Both the position numbers and the translations under genes were made by a program. The notes below the pieces were generated by a model that saw only the letters and a list, made by a program, of their open reading frames with translations, made no database searches and was not told the origin of the DNA. Positions 36,601-49,647 of a stretch of DNA of 64,000 bases are shown in pieces (positions within the stretch are counted from its first letter, which is position 1; each line of letters opens with the position of its first letter). Source of the DNA: Agelaius tricolor (Eukaryota; Chordata; Aves; Passeriformes; Icteridae); contig JALJCS010000002.1 of NCBI GenBank assembly GCA_023055355.1, positions 87,507,001 to 87,571,000 of the forward strand, given 5' to 3'.

Positions 36601-39600
36601 CAGAGCATCTTGGAGCAGCAACTCCCACCTTGCCAGCCAAACCAATACTCCTCCTTCCCTTCAAAGGACAGCCTCTCTCAATATAAGTTTAGAAGACAAA
36701 TGCAAAAATTTGTCTAGTTGTAAGATTAATGTCTAGGAATGGGTAAGATTGTTATGTAATTTAAGTGCCTGGCCTGACAGATTTGTATGGGAGCTGGGTA
36801 TTTAAGAATGATCATCCTATGAAGTTTTAGAAATATGAAGATACTCCAGAGGAAAATTTGGACTTTTGAATATAAAACAATGCATATTTGATGCCCAATC
36901 ATGAGTAAAACACTTGCCCAAAGTGCAAAAAGCAGAAAAACCTGGCATGTGCCTCGTTCTCAGGTTCTCTTCTCCCAAACAGAGCCCAGTGATTGGGCAC
37001 CCTTGAGTGTGTGGAGCATGGTTTGACCTACTTAGCTCCAGAGTGCAGCTGAAACACACATGAGCAAAATAAAAGAGAAACAATAGCTCTTGCAAGTGTA
37101 ACTGCAATCGTGGGGTTTGTAGCTCTGTGGCATCCATAGTTGCCATGGTGATTCCACAGAGCACTGCAATAGTTCCAGGTGTAGTTAAGGTTATCAATTT
37201 CATTCCATACCTTTGGATTCTCATACCTTTGCCCTACAAATACTCCCACTAAATCAGGCTTGTACAATTCATTGTGAAGATATTAATCTGAATCTGTTCC
37301 ATTTTCACAGTGCTTGAAAATAAAGCAAAGCTCACCTAGAGGATGAAGGTTTTATGATTGTTTACAACCAGCCAGCTATTTCCTTTTTTTTTTTAAAGTT
37401 AAACAAGATTTGCTTAATCCAGCTGGGTTAGAGGAGATGGAAAATATTATTTTTCTTGGAAAAAAAAGCCAGACAGATAAACCTATAAACAACTTACATG
37501 CCTTTAAAAGGCACGATTATAACATTGTTTAAGTATAGGACTGCAAATTTAACTTGTGCATGTGTTAGCTAAATTGGGTGTCAGAATCTGTAAATGCCAT
37601 TTGCATATTCAGTTATCAGTCCTGAATACTCCCCTCCCATTGAATTCACAGCTGCTACCTTTGCCCTTGTGTACATAAGGAGCAAAACCACAGAACATCT
37701 AATGAAAACAAAGAACCAGAGGCAAAGCCATGCAGCAGTTACATGGACTCCTGAGCACAAAAATCTGCCTTTGTGTGCATCTATCCCATTGTTTCTATAG
37801 TCACAGTACCTGCCAGCTTGGTTATAAATGAAATAAAGCATGAGTCCATCAAGAGCCTTTACCTGTAGCATCAAACACAGGAATGAAGCAGGGCTGTTTG
37901 ACTAAGAGAGCTCCCCTGCTCTGTTTGTGCCAGCCAGTGGGTGACAATGCACAGCCCTGGTGAGATTCCTGCTATCAGAGTCTTTGAGCCACCTGCAATC
38001 ACATTGTTCACCTGTTAGCAAAGCCAGACCTGGGCTGTCCCTTGAGTGCAGGAAAGCCACTCTCTCCTGGTCCTGGGAAAACTTCTCATTACAGTGGTGA
38101 CAGAAATCATCTCAAGGAGAGGACCTCCCTGACAATGATTGTTTTCTTTAGTGTTTTCAAAGCAATTTGAGGGAAAGTGAGAAGAAAACAAAAACCTGAG
38201 AAATGATAGCAGGTGCAGTTAAAAGAGTCCAGGACAGCCCAAGATTGTCACAAAAAGAAAGAGCACAAAGTGCTGAAAATACCAAATAGCCCTTCAGAGA
38301 GCTCAGCTCCTTCCACCCACCCTCAAGCAGACCCTCTGTGGATCCTGAGTCTGCCTTCCTCTCCATGAGGACATCTCTGTGCTCAGCAGTCTCCCTGATG
38401 ATCAGAACAACTAATCAGAACTAAATCAACAACATGCTAACAGATTATACTGATGGGGGAGTTTTTAAGAGCCCCATGCTCAGTATTTTTCTTTCTCAGA
38501 CTCTGTTCTGAAGTTTTCTCAACTTTCAATGCTCAGTTTTCCCAGCTTAGAAAATGTGGAGGGAGCCAAATCTGAGGTAGCAGATAAGCAAGAGAATTTA
38601 CTACTCCAAATCTGTGGTAATTTAATAATATAAGAACTAGGGCCATCTATGGATAAAAAAGAAAAAAAAAAAATTTAAAAGTGTATTGGCTTTACAGTGG
38701 CACCGGTGGGAGTTGGAGCAGGGCTCAGTCTCACCTCCTGGCTGACTTGGAAGTGGATACCCAGAAGGAGCACACCTATTCCTCTTCCCTGCATTCAGAT
38801 TATTATCTCCATGCCACAGTTTGACACCTGTTACTTCTACTAATTTTTCAGCAGGCCACCCCAATACTTTCTCCCTAGCTCTGCTCCAGCCTTCTTGTAG
38901 CACAGGAAAGAGGACAATAGGAGACACTTCCATCCTGTCAGAAATATTTTTTTCTTACTGGGATGCAGGTGCCAAGCACATACTCAGCTCTGAATCCATC
39001 TGCCTGTAGAAAGCTGAGAGCCTTGTTCATTGACTTTCAGATCTGAATACAGTAAAGATATCACAGACAGGAAAATTTGGTCCTATTCCTGAGGTAGATG
39101 CTATAATATACCAGTATTTGTGACATTTTAGGGTTATTTTAAATCTGTTTCCTCAAGTTTTTTACTGGAAAGTGAGTGTTGTATCATGCATTTTTTTAAT
39201 TCATTAATTTTCACAAGTTTACATGTTCAACAAAGACTTTAACTGAATTCTAAGAGAAGAACTTGATAGTGATATTCATTACATGGGGCTTCATGCAATC
39301 AGCCACCACATTATATTTCTGTGGAACATGAAAATAGAAAGCTCAAGAGTTTAATGCACACTGTATGAGTGTGGTCTCCTGGACTGACACAGATCCTTAT
39401 GGACAGAGACCCAATTGCACAATCTGTGCATTTAATTGATTTCTTGGATGTTCACAATCATCTGTATCAGAAATAGAAATGTTTTTTGTATTTTTTGGCT
39501 TGTTTTTCAAGAGTCTTGGAGGAAACTCATTCTGGTTTATGACAGACCCTTATGAGTATGGGTATTGTAAGAAGCAGGACATTCACATTAATACCATGCA

Positions 39601-40920
39601 CAGTGCTTGGCAAAATGTGACTGTTCTTTGCTTCCAATTTCCAGTCTCTTCTTTCCTAACTGCTCAGCCCAAGCTGAGCCCAGGCTCAGCTCTGGATAGA
39701 GCTGACTTAGCTTTAAATACATCTCTACACTTCTCTGTTTGGCTGCAAGCCAAGCTCAACTTACATAAGGAGAGATGTTGCTGCTGTTGTACCCTGTTCA
39801 TTGCAGAAAGATGACTCAGTGAGTCCCCTTGTTTTGTGCTTCACTTGTACAGATTTTGTATAAAAGTAAGTTTATCCTCATTACTTCTGCAAAAGGACAT
39901 CAAACTGACTTTTAATTTCTCTCTAGCTGATTGACCATGACTGCTCTTGCCCCAAATGAAAATTGGGAGTGCGTGCTACATTCAATGGTTTCAGGCACCT
40001 CATTTCTCTCCCTGGAGCTCCAAGCCACTGAAGCAATCAAGTGGATATCTGGATTTGATTTAGGGTTCACTCCAGGCACACACACAGCCAGGAGGTCCCT
40101 GTTGAGGCTGCAGCAGGGTAACTGTAATGGGAGCTGAAACAGAGAAGATTTCTCAGCACTGGGAGCCAAGGCCCCTGGCCTGAAACCAGCCGATGGCATG
40201 CCAAACCACAAATGAACCTCTGCAAATCTCATCCATCACAGTGACCCTTTCCTCCACAAGAAGCCAGAGAGCTGGGGCTGAGGGATTTCTGCATAGGAAG
40301 GCTGTGGCTGTAGAGCATTAGGGAAGAATTAAAGAGGTTATTTGGTCACACACACAAATTAGTTGATTAGAAGCTGGACACAAATTCATTGCCTTTGTGA
40401 TCCCTCAAATTCCACATAGTTATGATTCCTTTATTGCCAAAATGAAAGGTCAGATTGATTCTTGGTGTAATCCTTGTGGTCAAGAGCATGCGACCCAAGA
40501 ATGATTTTGGCCCTGGTTCTTTGCTAGTGGCCAATGCTTTACAGCAAAGGCAGTGCAGTTATTTGTGTTTCCAAGAATCAAAGAATGGGTTTACATGTGT
40601 GCAATTCAAATGTACACTCTTTGAAGTACAGAAAATGCTTATTCACACGGCACCAGGCTTTGGACACTTCTTTAACATCAAGACAGAAACCAGTTCTGTG
40701 GAATTGCCAGCAGATCTGACAATAAAAGGCATATCTATGATGGAATGAATTTGATTATCTCTGTGCTTTTGCCAAGGAGCTATTACAGCTTACAATCCAA
40801 ACTATAGCTAATGTCTGTGCAGAAGAATATTGTTTTCTGTTTCCACCATTTAAAAATTGTTCTGCCTCCCTCTGCCTTATCCCATTCTCTCTTTCATGGT
40901 GAAGTTTTTTCTCTTTTCAG
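33641..40920. other. Unique DNA, no gene recognised
   Basis: Single-copy-looking AT-rich DNA with A-rich runs at about 34672-34698 and 38655-38675. No CR1 or LTR copy was found in this 7.3-kb stretch. The frames at 36817-37224 (-, 135 codons) and 39479-39814 (+, 111 codons) have no support. Confidence 0.5.
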
Positions 40921-41080
40921 TGGAAGGGTGCATAGAATTGATCCAGCATTCAGCACAACTGAGAGCATGAAAACCTTCAGAAACAGACTGAAAGTACAGA
41001 AACCTATTTCCTTCAGTGCTCCTCCTTCTGATTCGCTCAATATTGCAGACATAATAAACTTTTATGCTACACATTTCTAA
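40921..41080 (+). other. Possible 3'-terminal exon
   Basis: A long pyrimidine tract and TTTTTTCTCTTTTCAG end exactly at 40920. The open frame that follows runs to a TAA at 41078-41080, giving about 53 residues from the acceptor, including RIDPAFSTTESMKTF. An AATAAA lies at 41051-41056, slightly before the stop, and AT-rich DNA follows. The peptide is not recognised, and no upstream exon is identified. Confidence 0.13.
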
Positions 41081-41618
41081 GAAGAAAATCTATGGAAACT
41101 GCAGAGCAAAACAACTTGTATAGAAGGAATGTAAAAAACAGGGAGAATTAACAACTCTTTTCAGTTTAAATACATTGATAATAAAAACATATATTCATGA
41201 ACCTGCTGTATTGCTCAGGCTGGAATGAATTTGCTTTGTGAATTTCTCAAGCTCTGGTCTTTCTAATTTTTCTCAACCTGGTGTTGGTTGCATACCTATG
41301 AAAAGGAATGGCCTTAATTGTCTCTTGGAAGAACTGTAACTTTTTCTGATTTTTCATTTTTCTTAGATAAAGTAAGTCACCTACTGATTATATGTTTTTT
41401 GGGGAGTAATAAAAAAAAGTGGACCTGAATGAATCATGGAGTTAAAACTTGTCCATGAATCATAATGTTTTAACTAGGAGTGAGTCATGCCAGGATGAAG
41501 CAGCTGTACTGAGTAGCACCAGGTTTTCTGTCAGAAGGACTTTCAAGCAAAGTATGTCATCATGCTGTCCCCCTGGGCAGCAGGGCCATGGCTGCAGGGC
41601 TGCACAGGACACACAGCA
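41081..41618. other. Unique DNA, no gene seen
   Basis: AT-rich, with no recognised repeat family. Confidence 0.5.
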
Positions 41619-41685
41619 CAGAATATACAATGCAGAATATACAATGCAGAATATACAATGCATATAATATGTAGAATATACAATG
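41619..41685. repeat. 14-bp minisatellite
   Basis: CAGAATATACAATG repeats exactly at 41619-41632, 41633-41646 and 41647-41660. After an 11-bp interruption (CATATAATATG) a fourth, altered copy (TAGAATATACAATG) follows at 41672-41685. Confidence 0.95.
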
Positions 41686-42220
41686 GATGGGGTTCCTTGT
41701 ATGGCATCTAAGAATAATTCCTGAGAGCTGCAATTGTCTGAATCCCATGTCCCAGCTGAGTTACTAGCAGCAGACAAGTCCTATGAACATTGCTGGAATT
41801 CTGGACATCACTATTTGATCCTGACAATCCTCTGTATGATGGATTGTTTTGTCTGACAGCTTTTCATGGTACGGGCAATAAAAAAGGAGACTTAAAGCTT
41901 TCTGATAAAAGAAGATTAACTTTTCTTCCACCCCTCTTCATCACCATAATCAAGGCACATTGTGGATTGCCCCCATCTAGCTGCAGTTACCTGCCCTGTC
42001 TGCCTGGATATGGGCAGCACACAATGTAGACCAAAGAAAGGCACACTGGCTTTTCATGCCATTTGTGCCTTTGCTTCAAGCTGGAAAGACCCCAGCAATG
42101 AACCACAGAGCCCAGCAAGTCCTGTGGGCTTTGCCATGATACAGCAGTAGATCCCATCAGCTCTCTGAAGACACGCTGTAATCCTGAAGCACACCTACCC
42201 TTCCCATGTTCCATCTGGCT

Positions 42221-42271
42221 GACCTAGGGACCAGCTGTGTTCAGACCTAGGGACCAGCTGTGTTCAGACCT
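42221..42271. repeat. 23-bp tandem duplication
   Basis: GACCTAGGGACCAGCTGTGT+TCA occurs exactly twice, at 42221-42243 and 42244-42266. A 5-bp start of a third copy (GACCT) follows at 42267-42271. Confidence 0.95.
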
Positions 42272-42346
42272 ATCTCTATGATCAGAGGCCTTTTTTGCCA
42301 TGGAAGAGTCTGCCCTCCCCTTGCTGTGTCTCCCTTGACTTGCTCA

Positions 42347-42400
42347 GCCAATATGGATAGAGGAGCTTTCCAAGTCAGTGATTGGAATGGTATAAATAAA
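42347..42400 (+). promoter_or_regulatory. CCAAT/TATA cluster (weak candidate)
   Basis: CCAAT (about 42347), inverted CCAAT (ATTGG, about 42382) and TATAAATAAAG (about 42391) occur within 55 bp. The spacing resembles a class II promoter or an old LTR where the TATA and AATAAA overlap. No open frame or repeat family supports either reading. Confidence 0.15.
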
Positions 42401-43617
42401 GACTCAAAGCAAAAGAAAAAAGCTCACTAGATGTGTCTGTTGCATATTTTGATAGCCATGACACTATGGCAATGAAGAGGTTGGAAGTTCATCTGTCTAT
42501 TTACCAGCTTGGTAACAATTTTTTTTATTTATAGTATATTTAACATTGCTATCTCAAAATCCTCTTTTATGGGATCACCTTTCATTCTATAATATGACAT
42601 TATCATACTGCTTTGAGTAGTCTCTGGTTTTTGACTGAGTCAGCCCATTGCCTGTGTAGCCATGCCAATCAAAGAACAGCCTCCCCACAAGGGTTGCAGA
42701 ACTTCTCATACTTCTGCATAGACTCATCAAGGAGGAGCATTCTGACAAAGCCACATCATATACTGACCACTCTCATTTTTTCCCATCCCATACACGTGTG
42801 TCCAGAAAATTAAGATTTCAGGTCTAAGCCTTCCTGTAAACCATTGCTAAAATTTGTGTATCTTCTCTCTGCCTTCCTGGGCCTTTACCTCTTGCATGGT
42901 AAGAAGAAGACTCTTTCAATAAGATCTCCTTTCCGAGTCTTCTTGAGATGGATCCAAAATTAATTTTTGCCCTTTCGTCATTGCAGCTCCTCCTTGCATT
43001 TTGCAGGCTTCTGCTAATCATCCCTGTCATTTCCCACTGACCTCACACCAGAATCAGATGTAATTGAAGGGATATTTTGCCAAGGAGCTTCTGTTTTAAG
43101 GCTGTGAAAAGAGCAACATCTCTGAGCTGCCGTTTGCAGCTTGCATCTGCTCTACTTGTTGGCCTTTGCATCCTGTGAGCAGCTTGACCCAAAGCTTGTT
43201 TTAACCATATCACCAGCTGCTCTCTAACATGGCTCTGCTCTCTGCTATTGATTTGTATGTCAGTGGCAATCACATTTCTTTGGTTTCTGTGAGAACCAGG
43301 ACTTAAAATAAATGATCACAGGAAACCAGTGATATGTTCTATATTGGAGGTGGTTATGAGTACAAGTTTAAGAAACTTTGCTTTAACATTCTTCTGCCTT
43401 TCCAAACCACTTTGCTTTCCATGCAGCTACAGTAATCTGAATTCCTGTTTTGACCTTTCAATGCTGGCACTGTTTTTTGTATAGGTCCCACCCTTCTTGA
43501 TTCTACCTTTATAAAGCAGTGTTCAGAACAACTCCAGGATGAGGGTTGAACCAAATTTGCCACTCCCACCTTCATGCACAGGATAATCACTGAACAAATG
43601 GTCTAAAAGCAGCTTGA

Positions 43618-43880
43618 AGAATCACAGAACCACAGAGTCACAGAAGTCAAAAAGAAATCAAGAAGCCAGGCAGACCCCTGCCATGCATCTGGCAGTTTCA
43701 TGAGGCTGACATAATTTGTGACAGATGGATGAGATTTGTTATCTCATCCTCAAACCTTTCGGTGAGTTTAACCATCCTACACAATATTTCTCCTAAAGGC
43801 TAATCTAAATGTCCCTTACTATAATTTAAGGCAATCTTTCTTGTCTGTTCCCAGGCAATACATTCCATTTCTCACTGAAT
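43618..43880 (-). mobile_element. Old CR1-type LINE 3' end
   Basis: It starts with a decayed CR1 terminal repeat on the minus strand (AGAATCACAGAACCACAGAG) and continues with blocks resembling an older CR1 3' UTR: ACCTTTCGGTGAGTTTAACC, AATATTTCTCC, CTAATCTAAATGTCCC, TAATTTAAGGCAATC. Divergence is high, so the boundaries are uncertain. Confidence 0.65.
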
Positions 43881-46800
43881 CTGTAACGTGGTTCACAGAC
43901 ACTTCCAGAATTTCCCCCTCTCTAACACTAGTCCTCTCTGAAACAGATTGAGTGTACAGAGTGTATCTGTTCTTTCCTGCTCTCCCCCAGCCTGTCTTGA
44001 GGATGTGTGCTACTCCTTGTACATCTGAGCAGTTAATTTGTGCAGTTAATTGTACATCATGGCTCTCTTGCTTATTTCTCCCTGGCCTACTTACTGTTAG
44101 GATAAATCACATCCACAGACTCACACGAGGTGTGGGAACTGTGTGTGCAGTTGAATCCTGGGAGGCTTATGGGGCTCTTTCCCAGGCTGGAGCAATGAAC
44201 CAAGGATGAGATGCTGCTATTCTATGCTGTAACAACAGAGATGATGGTGTAGATGTCTTCATATGTAAGTTACAAGATATGCTGGGCAATATCTTGAGGT
44301 CCCTTGCACAGCTCTGTGATCATCCACAAGTAATGCTAAAATTCATCTTTTTACATCTTTAATGGTACAGACCAGCCTCAAAACTGGTTTCAATGTCCCT
44401 CGTGGAAGCATTCAGCAGAGAGGAGTAGGCAATGAAATCCTGCTTTTATAGCACCATCATTCAGAAGGAGTGGTGTCACCAACTTGAGGACTTTCTCCTG
44501 TTGTAATCTAGATACACATAAAGCAGGTCCCAATATCTACATGGGTAGGAGTAAATAAAACATGCCAGTGCTCATTCATTGCCCCTAAGGCTGAGCAGCA
44601 TTGCACCAGTGTGATCCATATGGATAAACTCCTCATCGCCATCAGAATAAAAAGATGGTGGCACCAGGTGAGGTGCATCTGCCTCGGGTCTGTGGTGGGG
44701 TTGTGCCAGAACCAGGCCCAGGCTGTGCTCATTAAAGGCAGTTGGTGCAGCCCCCAGGGCAATGATCAAACATGGAACACTCCTGGCCATCGCTGCAGCC
44801 AGTCCCAGTCTCTGCATCTCACACGTGCTGAGATGTAGCTGGCAAAGACCTTCAGGTCTACCTCAGGCTATCAAGGAATGCTGCATCCTATTCACTGATG
44901 GGCTGCACCTTTTGATCAGTGAAATGTGTTACAGCACTTGAGTTTAAATATCCACCTTCTGAAGAAAGGGAAAGAAGGTAAAAAATGAAACATCTGCGAA
45001 AGCATGGCTGAACCAGAAGGTCAAAATTTTTATAGGGTGAAAGACTGGCACTCTACACCAACTAAATCAATTTCCCAATCCCACTCACTCTCCTCATCCC
45101 CTTCATGAGCTTGTAGATAGTTAAATTTAGCTGCAAGAAATTCTCTTGCAGGCTAGTCTTCATGATTAAATGAAATCATTCTTTGATTAGGAGTACAGAA
45201 AAAAATTAGGATGAGTATCGCGAGAGTAAAAATGGAAACACAAGTTAGATTGTGAAATGAGTCATCTGGCAGAAGTATGTAAACAAAAAACAGCGGGCAT
45301 CCCAGAATAGCTCCTCATGAGAGAAAACATCATAGTGACTGAAATCTAGGCATGCAACTATTGGAATAAACTACAGGAAATTTGACACATTTTGGCAGAT
45401 ATTTGCACCAGTTTTTGTAAGCTTTAGAAGCATTTTGGAAAAAAAAAATCCAAATTTGGTGCAAAATGATAGGAATATCCAAAGATTACAGAATAAACAA
45501 AGGAAAGTTTCGTCACTCACTTATAACAAAGACGCTACAGGTCAAACCACAGCCAATATTTTGTTATGATTTAGCCAGTTATTTCCTCTTCAGATAGAAA
45601 CCACTGTATGAAATGATAACAGATGTGATTTTTACAGTGGTTAAAAATCTTTTAGCTATTCACCTTCATGGAATGAGCTTCTTCACTGACTGCTTGACAG
45701 GTATAGGTAATTGATGGATTATTCAGGAAATTCTACCCAGGCAGATGCCATATGCCAGAAGAAGAACTAATTTCTACCCTTGCTGCTTGGCTTATCTCTC
45801 CTGTCACGTGAAAAATGTTGGCAATCCTCAGTAAGAATTGTTTATCTTCATAAAATTATGTAACTTTCTATAAATTTAGCCTTAGCAACACAAAAACAAG
45901 TGCCCAAACTAGTGCATGGCTAATGCAATCCACCATATGCTCCTTTTTACAGGCACACTCACAACCATGGATGCCTAAGCAACACTCAGCACAATATCCA
46001 TGCTCTTTTGTCACTAAGTCTTTATTCCACATTTTTGGAAAGACTCAGCTTTCAGGTTTATTAGATAGCCCTCCTTTTGCCACTGCTCTGGATCACTCCT
46101 GATCCATTAAATTACTACAAATTGCAAACAGATAGTATTAATATTAGGTGTGCCTGTTTCCAATTTAAACCCAACAACCTGCCTCCCAGTGGCGTGTTCC
46201 TAAATTTTCCAGCTAATATTCTCTAATAATTTTCCTTCATTTAAGACAAGCAATTCCCACACCATTTGGAGACTCCTAGCTCACATTTTTTAACAGAGAT
46301 TTTCATTGATGCAGCTTCAAAGATCCACATTCCACAGTGTAGGACTGTGCATCTTCTTTGCTTTTCAGTCCATAGTGTTTTATTCTCTGTAAGAAAGAAA
46401 AACTTTCTTCTAAATGACATATATCAAATCTTAGAAAAAATACAGCCTACAATCTGCTAGGAGAGAGAAATCATCAACCAAATCAGTTCTGAGCATTGTC
46501 ATTTTTATCAGAGAAAAAGTTTATACATTTTATTTCCCCTCTGGAGGCTGGTACACATGAAAGATAAATTAGTTCAATAAAAACTTCAGTGGAGAAAACC
46601 TGTTCTTTAGCTCAAATGCAAGATCTTGTGATTTTAAAGGCTCCAAATACAATTCTGCTGATAGCTTAAGTGAGAAAAGTTACCAAAAAAGACCCCCAAA
46701 TTCAGAAAAAATACCTCAAATGTGTCTTTAACTAATTCCCAAGTCTTTCCTAGAAATGTAATTTATGAACTTTGTGTTTTTTTAAATATGTCTGAAGTTG

Positions 46801-48939
46801 TAGCATGAGCAGCTTCCCCCTTCCTGGCTGGCAGCAATGCTCATCTGAGCCTGTCTCTTGGTCATCTTCACTTCACAGAACATCTCTAGGACTTAGTTTG
46901 TAGAGATAAAATTAAATCCTTCACACCATGTGCCACCAAGGGCCTGAATGGGTCTAAAAGAAAATAGTCTCTTAATGCAGATTCATCTCTGGCTTGGGGC
47001 AGACATCAACAGATTAAGTTCTGATTCCTGTGCCTGCAGGTCAGGCTTTTAGTCACAGGCATTGCATTATTGGCACCCATGGTTCATACTGGAAGTTATC
47101 AATCTGTCTCTGTATGCAAAAATTTGGGTCTGTTTTAGAAACCTTGATGCCCTGCAAGGCCTGTGTGTGACATGACTTCAGTCAGCACCAGCAGAGATCA
47201 CCAGAGCTCACAAAGCCCTGGGGTGTGCAAAGGAGGAAAGGGATGACAAATATTAATACATAATTAGCCTTCCACAAAGGGCAAAATTCAGCTTTTGTGA
47301 AGGTTTTATCAGTTTTGAAATTCAGCTTCTTTCCTAGGGAGAACTTTGACCCCCCCCATTCTGAAATGCTCTGTGACTGAGGTCTGTGGGGAGGGAAAGA
47401 GGTGTGAAAAGTCAGGGTAGCCATCATGCAGCAATCCAAATGCTGCTTTCAAAATGGATTCATCATAGTTTTCCACTTCTGAAATCACTGAACATATAGT
47501 TTAACATTTGCACAGGCTACAGTTTATGAAGATAACAAAGAATAATCTCAATTCACTAAACATTAAACATTGCATATTTTATTTCTGTCAAATAGCAAAA
47601 ATCCTAACAAGACCTGCTGGTGTTTACATGTAGGACCAACACTGGAATAAAGCCTGCATGTAACAAAGCCAAGGAATTTGGTCCTTCTTCCTTTGGTGAA
47701 ACCACAGAGAGTGAATTGGTGCTGGAGTTAGTTCTGGCTTCTTTGTGCTTCTTAGCAGCTTCTGTGAAGAAAGACACATTCCCAGGGAAGACTTAGAGGA
47801 AGACTTAAGGTTCTAAGCAATGTTAAATATGACACATGGCCATGATGCTGGGATACACAAGGCACGGAGTATGCTTTGGAAATTACATGGTCCCATTTTT
47901 TATGCTTTGGAGAACTTCTCTCTGTCAAAGACTTCCTTTTATCCCACCCAAGAGTTTGTAATTACTGTCTCTTGCAGACTTCAGTGACCAGCCCCTCTGA
48001 ATGTGTAATGCCAGGGATCCCTTGGAAAGTGCTGCCTCCCATCTGATGCTCCTCACTGTCCCCATCTCTGCCTCAGCACCTTTGTATCTTTCCCTCTCTT
48101 GATTCAGCTGCTTTCAGCTGCTGTTCCAGTAGCAATAATGAGATGGTGCTAATATTTGTTTTCTTAGTGCAGGGCTAAGCCTTTGAAGAAATAGTGCATT
48201 GTGTGACAGGAACTATTTGGATGTATTTTGACACACAGCAAGGGAATTTCTCCACTACTTTCATGTGCTTTATGACAGTTCCTGAGACATCAGCATATCC
48301 TGGGAGTTGGGAACTGGCATATTGTCTGTGAGCCTTGAAAAAGGTGCAATTCACAGGTAAAGGGAAATGAAAATATTTTTTTAAACCCTGAAATATGGCA
48401 TATATAATACAGGAACTTGATCTACAACATTTAGATACTGATACCTCTCCTTAAAAATCAGGGAATTTGTAATAAGTCTCAGTGATCTGAAGACTCTTCT
48501 AGAAAGAAAATCATTCATTACTGATCTTGAGAAAAGCTGAAATGCTGTTCTTTTGGATTTGATTTAATATCAGTCAATTTACTATCAGTTCTGGATTTCA
48601 AATCTATGATAGTATTGTTAAGGGAAAGATTTTTCCATATCCAGGTGAGATTCTCCACAGGGACATTTTTTCAGCCACTCCCCTTGATTATTCTGGTAAT
48701 TAAAAAATATCTTAAGCATCCTAAAGCTTTCCCTTCATAGTTTCAGGCCACTACTTCTTATCACATCATCCACTGAGAATTATCTTTATATTTATTGTTA
48801 CTCTGAAGCTACATATAAACTACCCTTCCTGAATCTTCATTGTAATAGATAAAAAAATAGGTAAAAATTCAGCTTCCTCTATGTCTCCACTTTTATCTTT
48901 TTGTCACCCTTTGTATTTCTTTGCTTCTCTGCTGCCATC
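43881..48939. other. Unique AT-rich DNA, no gene recognised
   Basis: No repeat family is recognised. Short open frames (84 codons or fewer) lack support. A C-run lies at about 47350-47358. Confidence 0.5.
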
Positions 48940-49644
48940 CTAACAGGTACCATTCTTTTGCTGACCAAACCTATTTTTACCAATGACAGAAGAAAAGGAA
49001 GAAGAAAAGGCATTTTTTAAACCTCTCACTTTTTCCTTTACAAAGTCATAAAGATTAAAGGTAAAATTCTTTAGTTCCATTTTCAACCTGTGGTTGTTCC
49101 TATCTTTTGACCACCAGGAAAGATCATAAATTGCCCAAGCATTATAGAGCTTATAACAGCATTTGCTCTTTATAGCAACAGTTTCATACTCATTACGTTT
49201 TCCCTTCCAGAAGATTTCTTCAGAGACGATGGTACAAAATTTAACCACAGTAAGAACCACTGTGGAAAAACTGAGCAATCCAGGCACACTTTTTTCAGCA
49301 TATCCTTCAGAGATGTGTCCAGCAAAGGTCTGTAGTAACTTAATGTTTCTGTTGTTAGAGATGAAAGTGTGTCTGCATATAAAAAGTGAAGTGTTCTTTG
49401 CAGAAATGTGTCTTTGCAACCACTCCTTCACACAAGCAAAGGTGTAAATTTGTAGAATGAGATGCAGATAGATAACTTCTAACATTTTCCATGTAAGCTT
49501 AGTTCTTAAATACCCTTGGCTAAATAAATATTTTATATGCATTTTCACGCCAGAATGAGCATCTTTGAGTCTTTTCTTCTTGCACTTTGAATTTTTATGT
49601 GAATTACTCACTAGCTTTGCCAGTACTTTTGTGTCCTGGTACAC
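48940..49644 (-). CDS. Hypothetical 234-codon open frame, unrecognised
   Basis: This is the longest open frame in the window: stop-to-stop from a TAA at 49645-49647 to a TAG ending at 48940, minus strand. The first codon is GTG. The first ATG is at 49542, giving about 200 residues. The product is basic and lysine-rich, with two hydrophobic stretches (MLEVIYLHLILQIYTFACV near residues 55-73 and LLSFSTVVLTVVKFCTIV near 123-140) and an aromatic patch (CYKLYNAWAIYDLSWW). In DNA this AT-rich a run of this length without a stop is improbable by chance. I recognise no domain and no LINE or retroviral protein. There is no pyrimidine-rich acceptor at the upstream edge and no nearby CR1 or LTR. It could be a single-exon orphan gene, a retrocopy, an exon, or a rare chance frame. 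Confidence 0.22.
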   Translation of the reverse strand: MYQDTKVLAKLVSNSHKNSKCKKKRLKDAHSGVKMHIKYLFSQGYLRTKLTWKMLEVIYLHLILQIYTFACVKEWLQRHISAKNTSLFICRHTFISNNRNIKLLQTFAGHISEGYAEKSVPGLLSFSTVVLTVVKFCTIVSEEIFWKGKRNEYETVAIKSKCCYKLYNAWAIYDLSWWSKDRNNHRLKMELKNFTFNLYDFVKEKVRGLKNAFSSSFSSVIGKNRFGQQKNGTC

Positions 49645-49647
49645 TTA

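Larger units (their letters stand above)
41686..43617. other. Unique DNA, no gene recognised
   Basis: It contains a 23-bp tandem duplication at 42221-42271 and a promoter-like cluster at 42347-42400. Otherwise nothing is recognisable. Confidence 0.5.

Noticed and set aside
42391..42401. TATAAATAAAG as a definite promoter
   Set aside because: A single AT-rich motif in AT-rich DNA without a start site, frame or repeat context is kept only as a weak candidate.
48600..48860. Faint similarity in texture to an old CR1 3' UTR on the minus strand
   Set aside because: No ordered CR1 blocks or terminal repeat could be identified, so no element is called.
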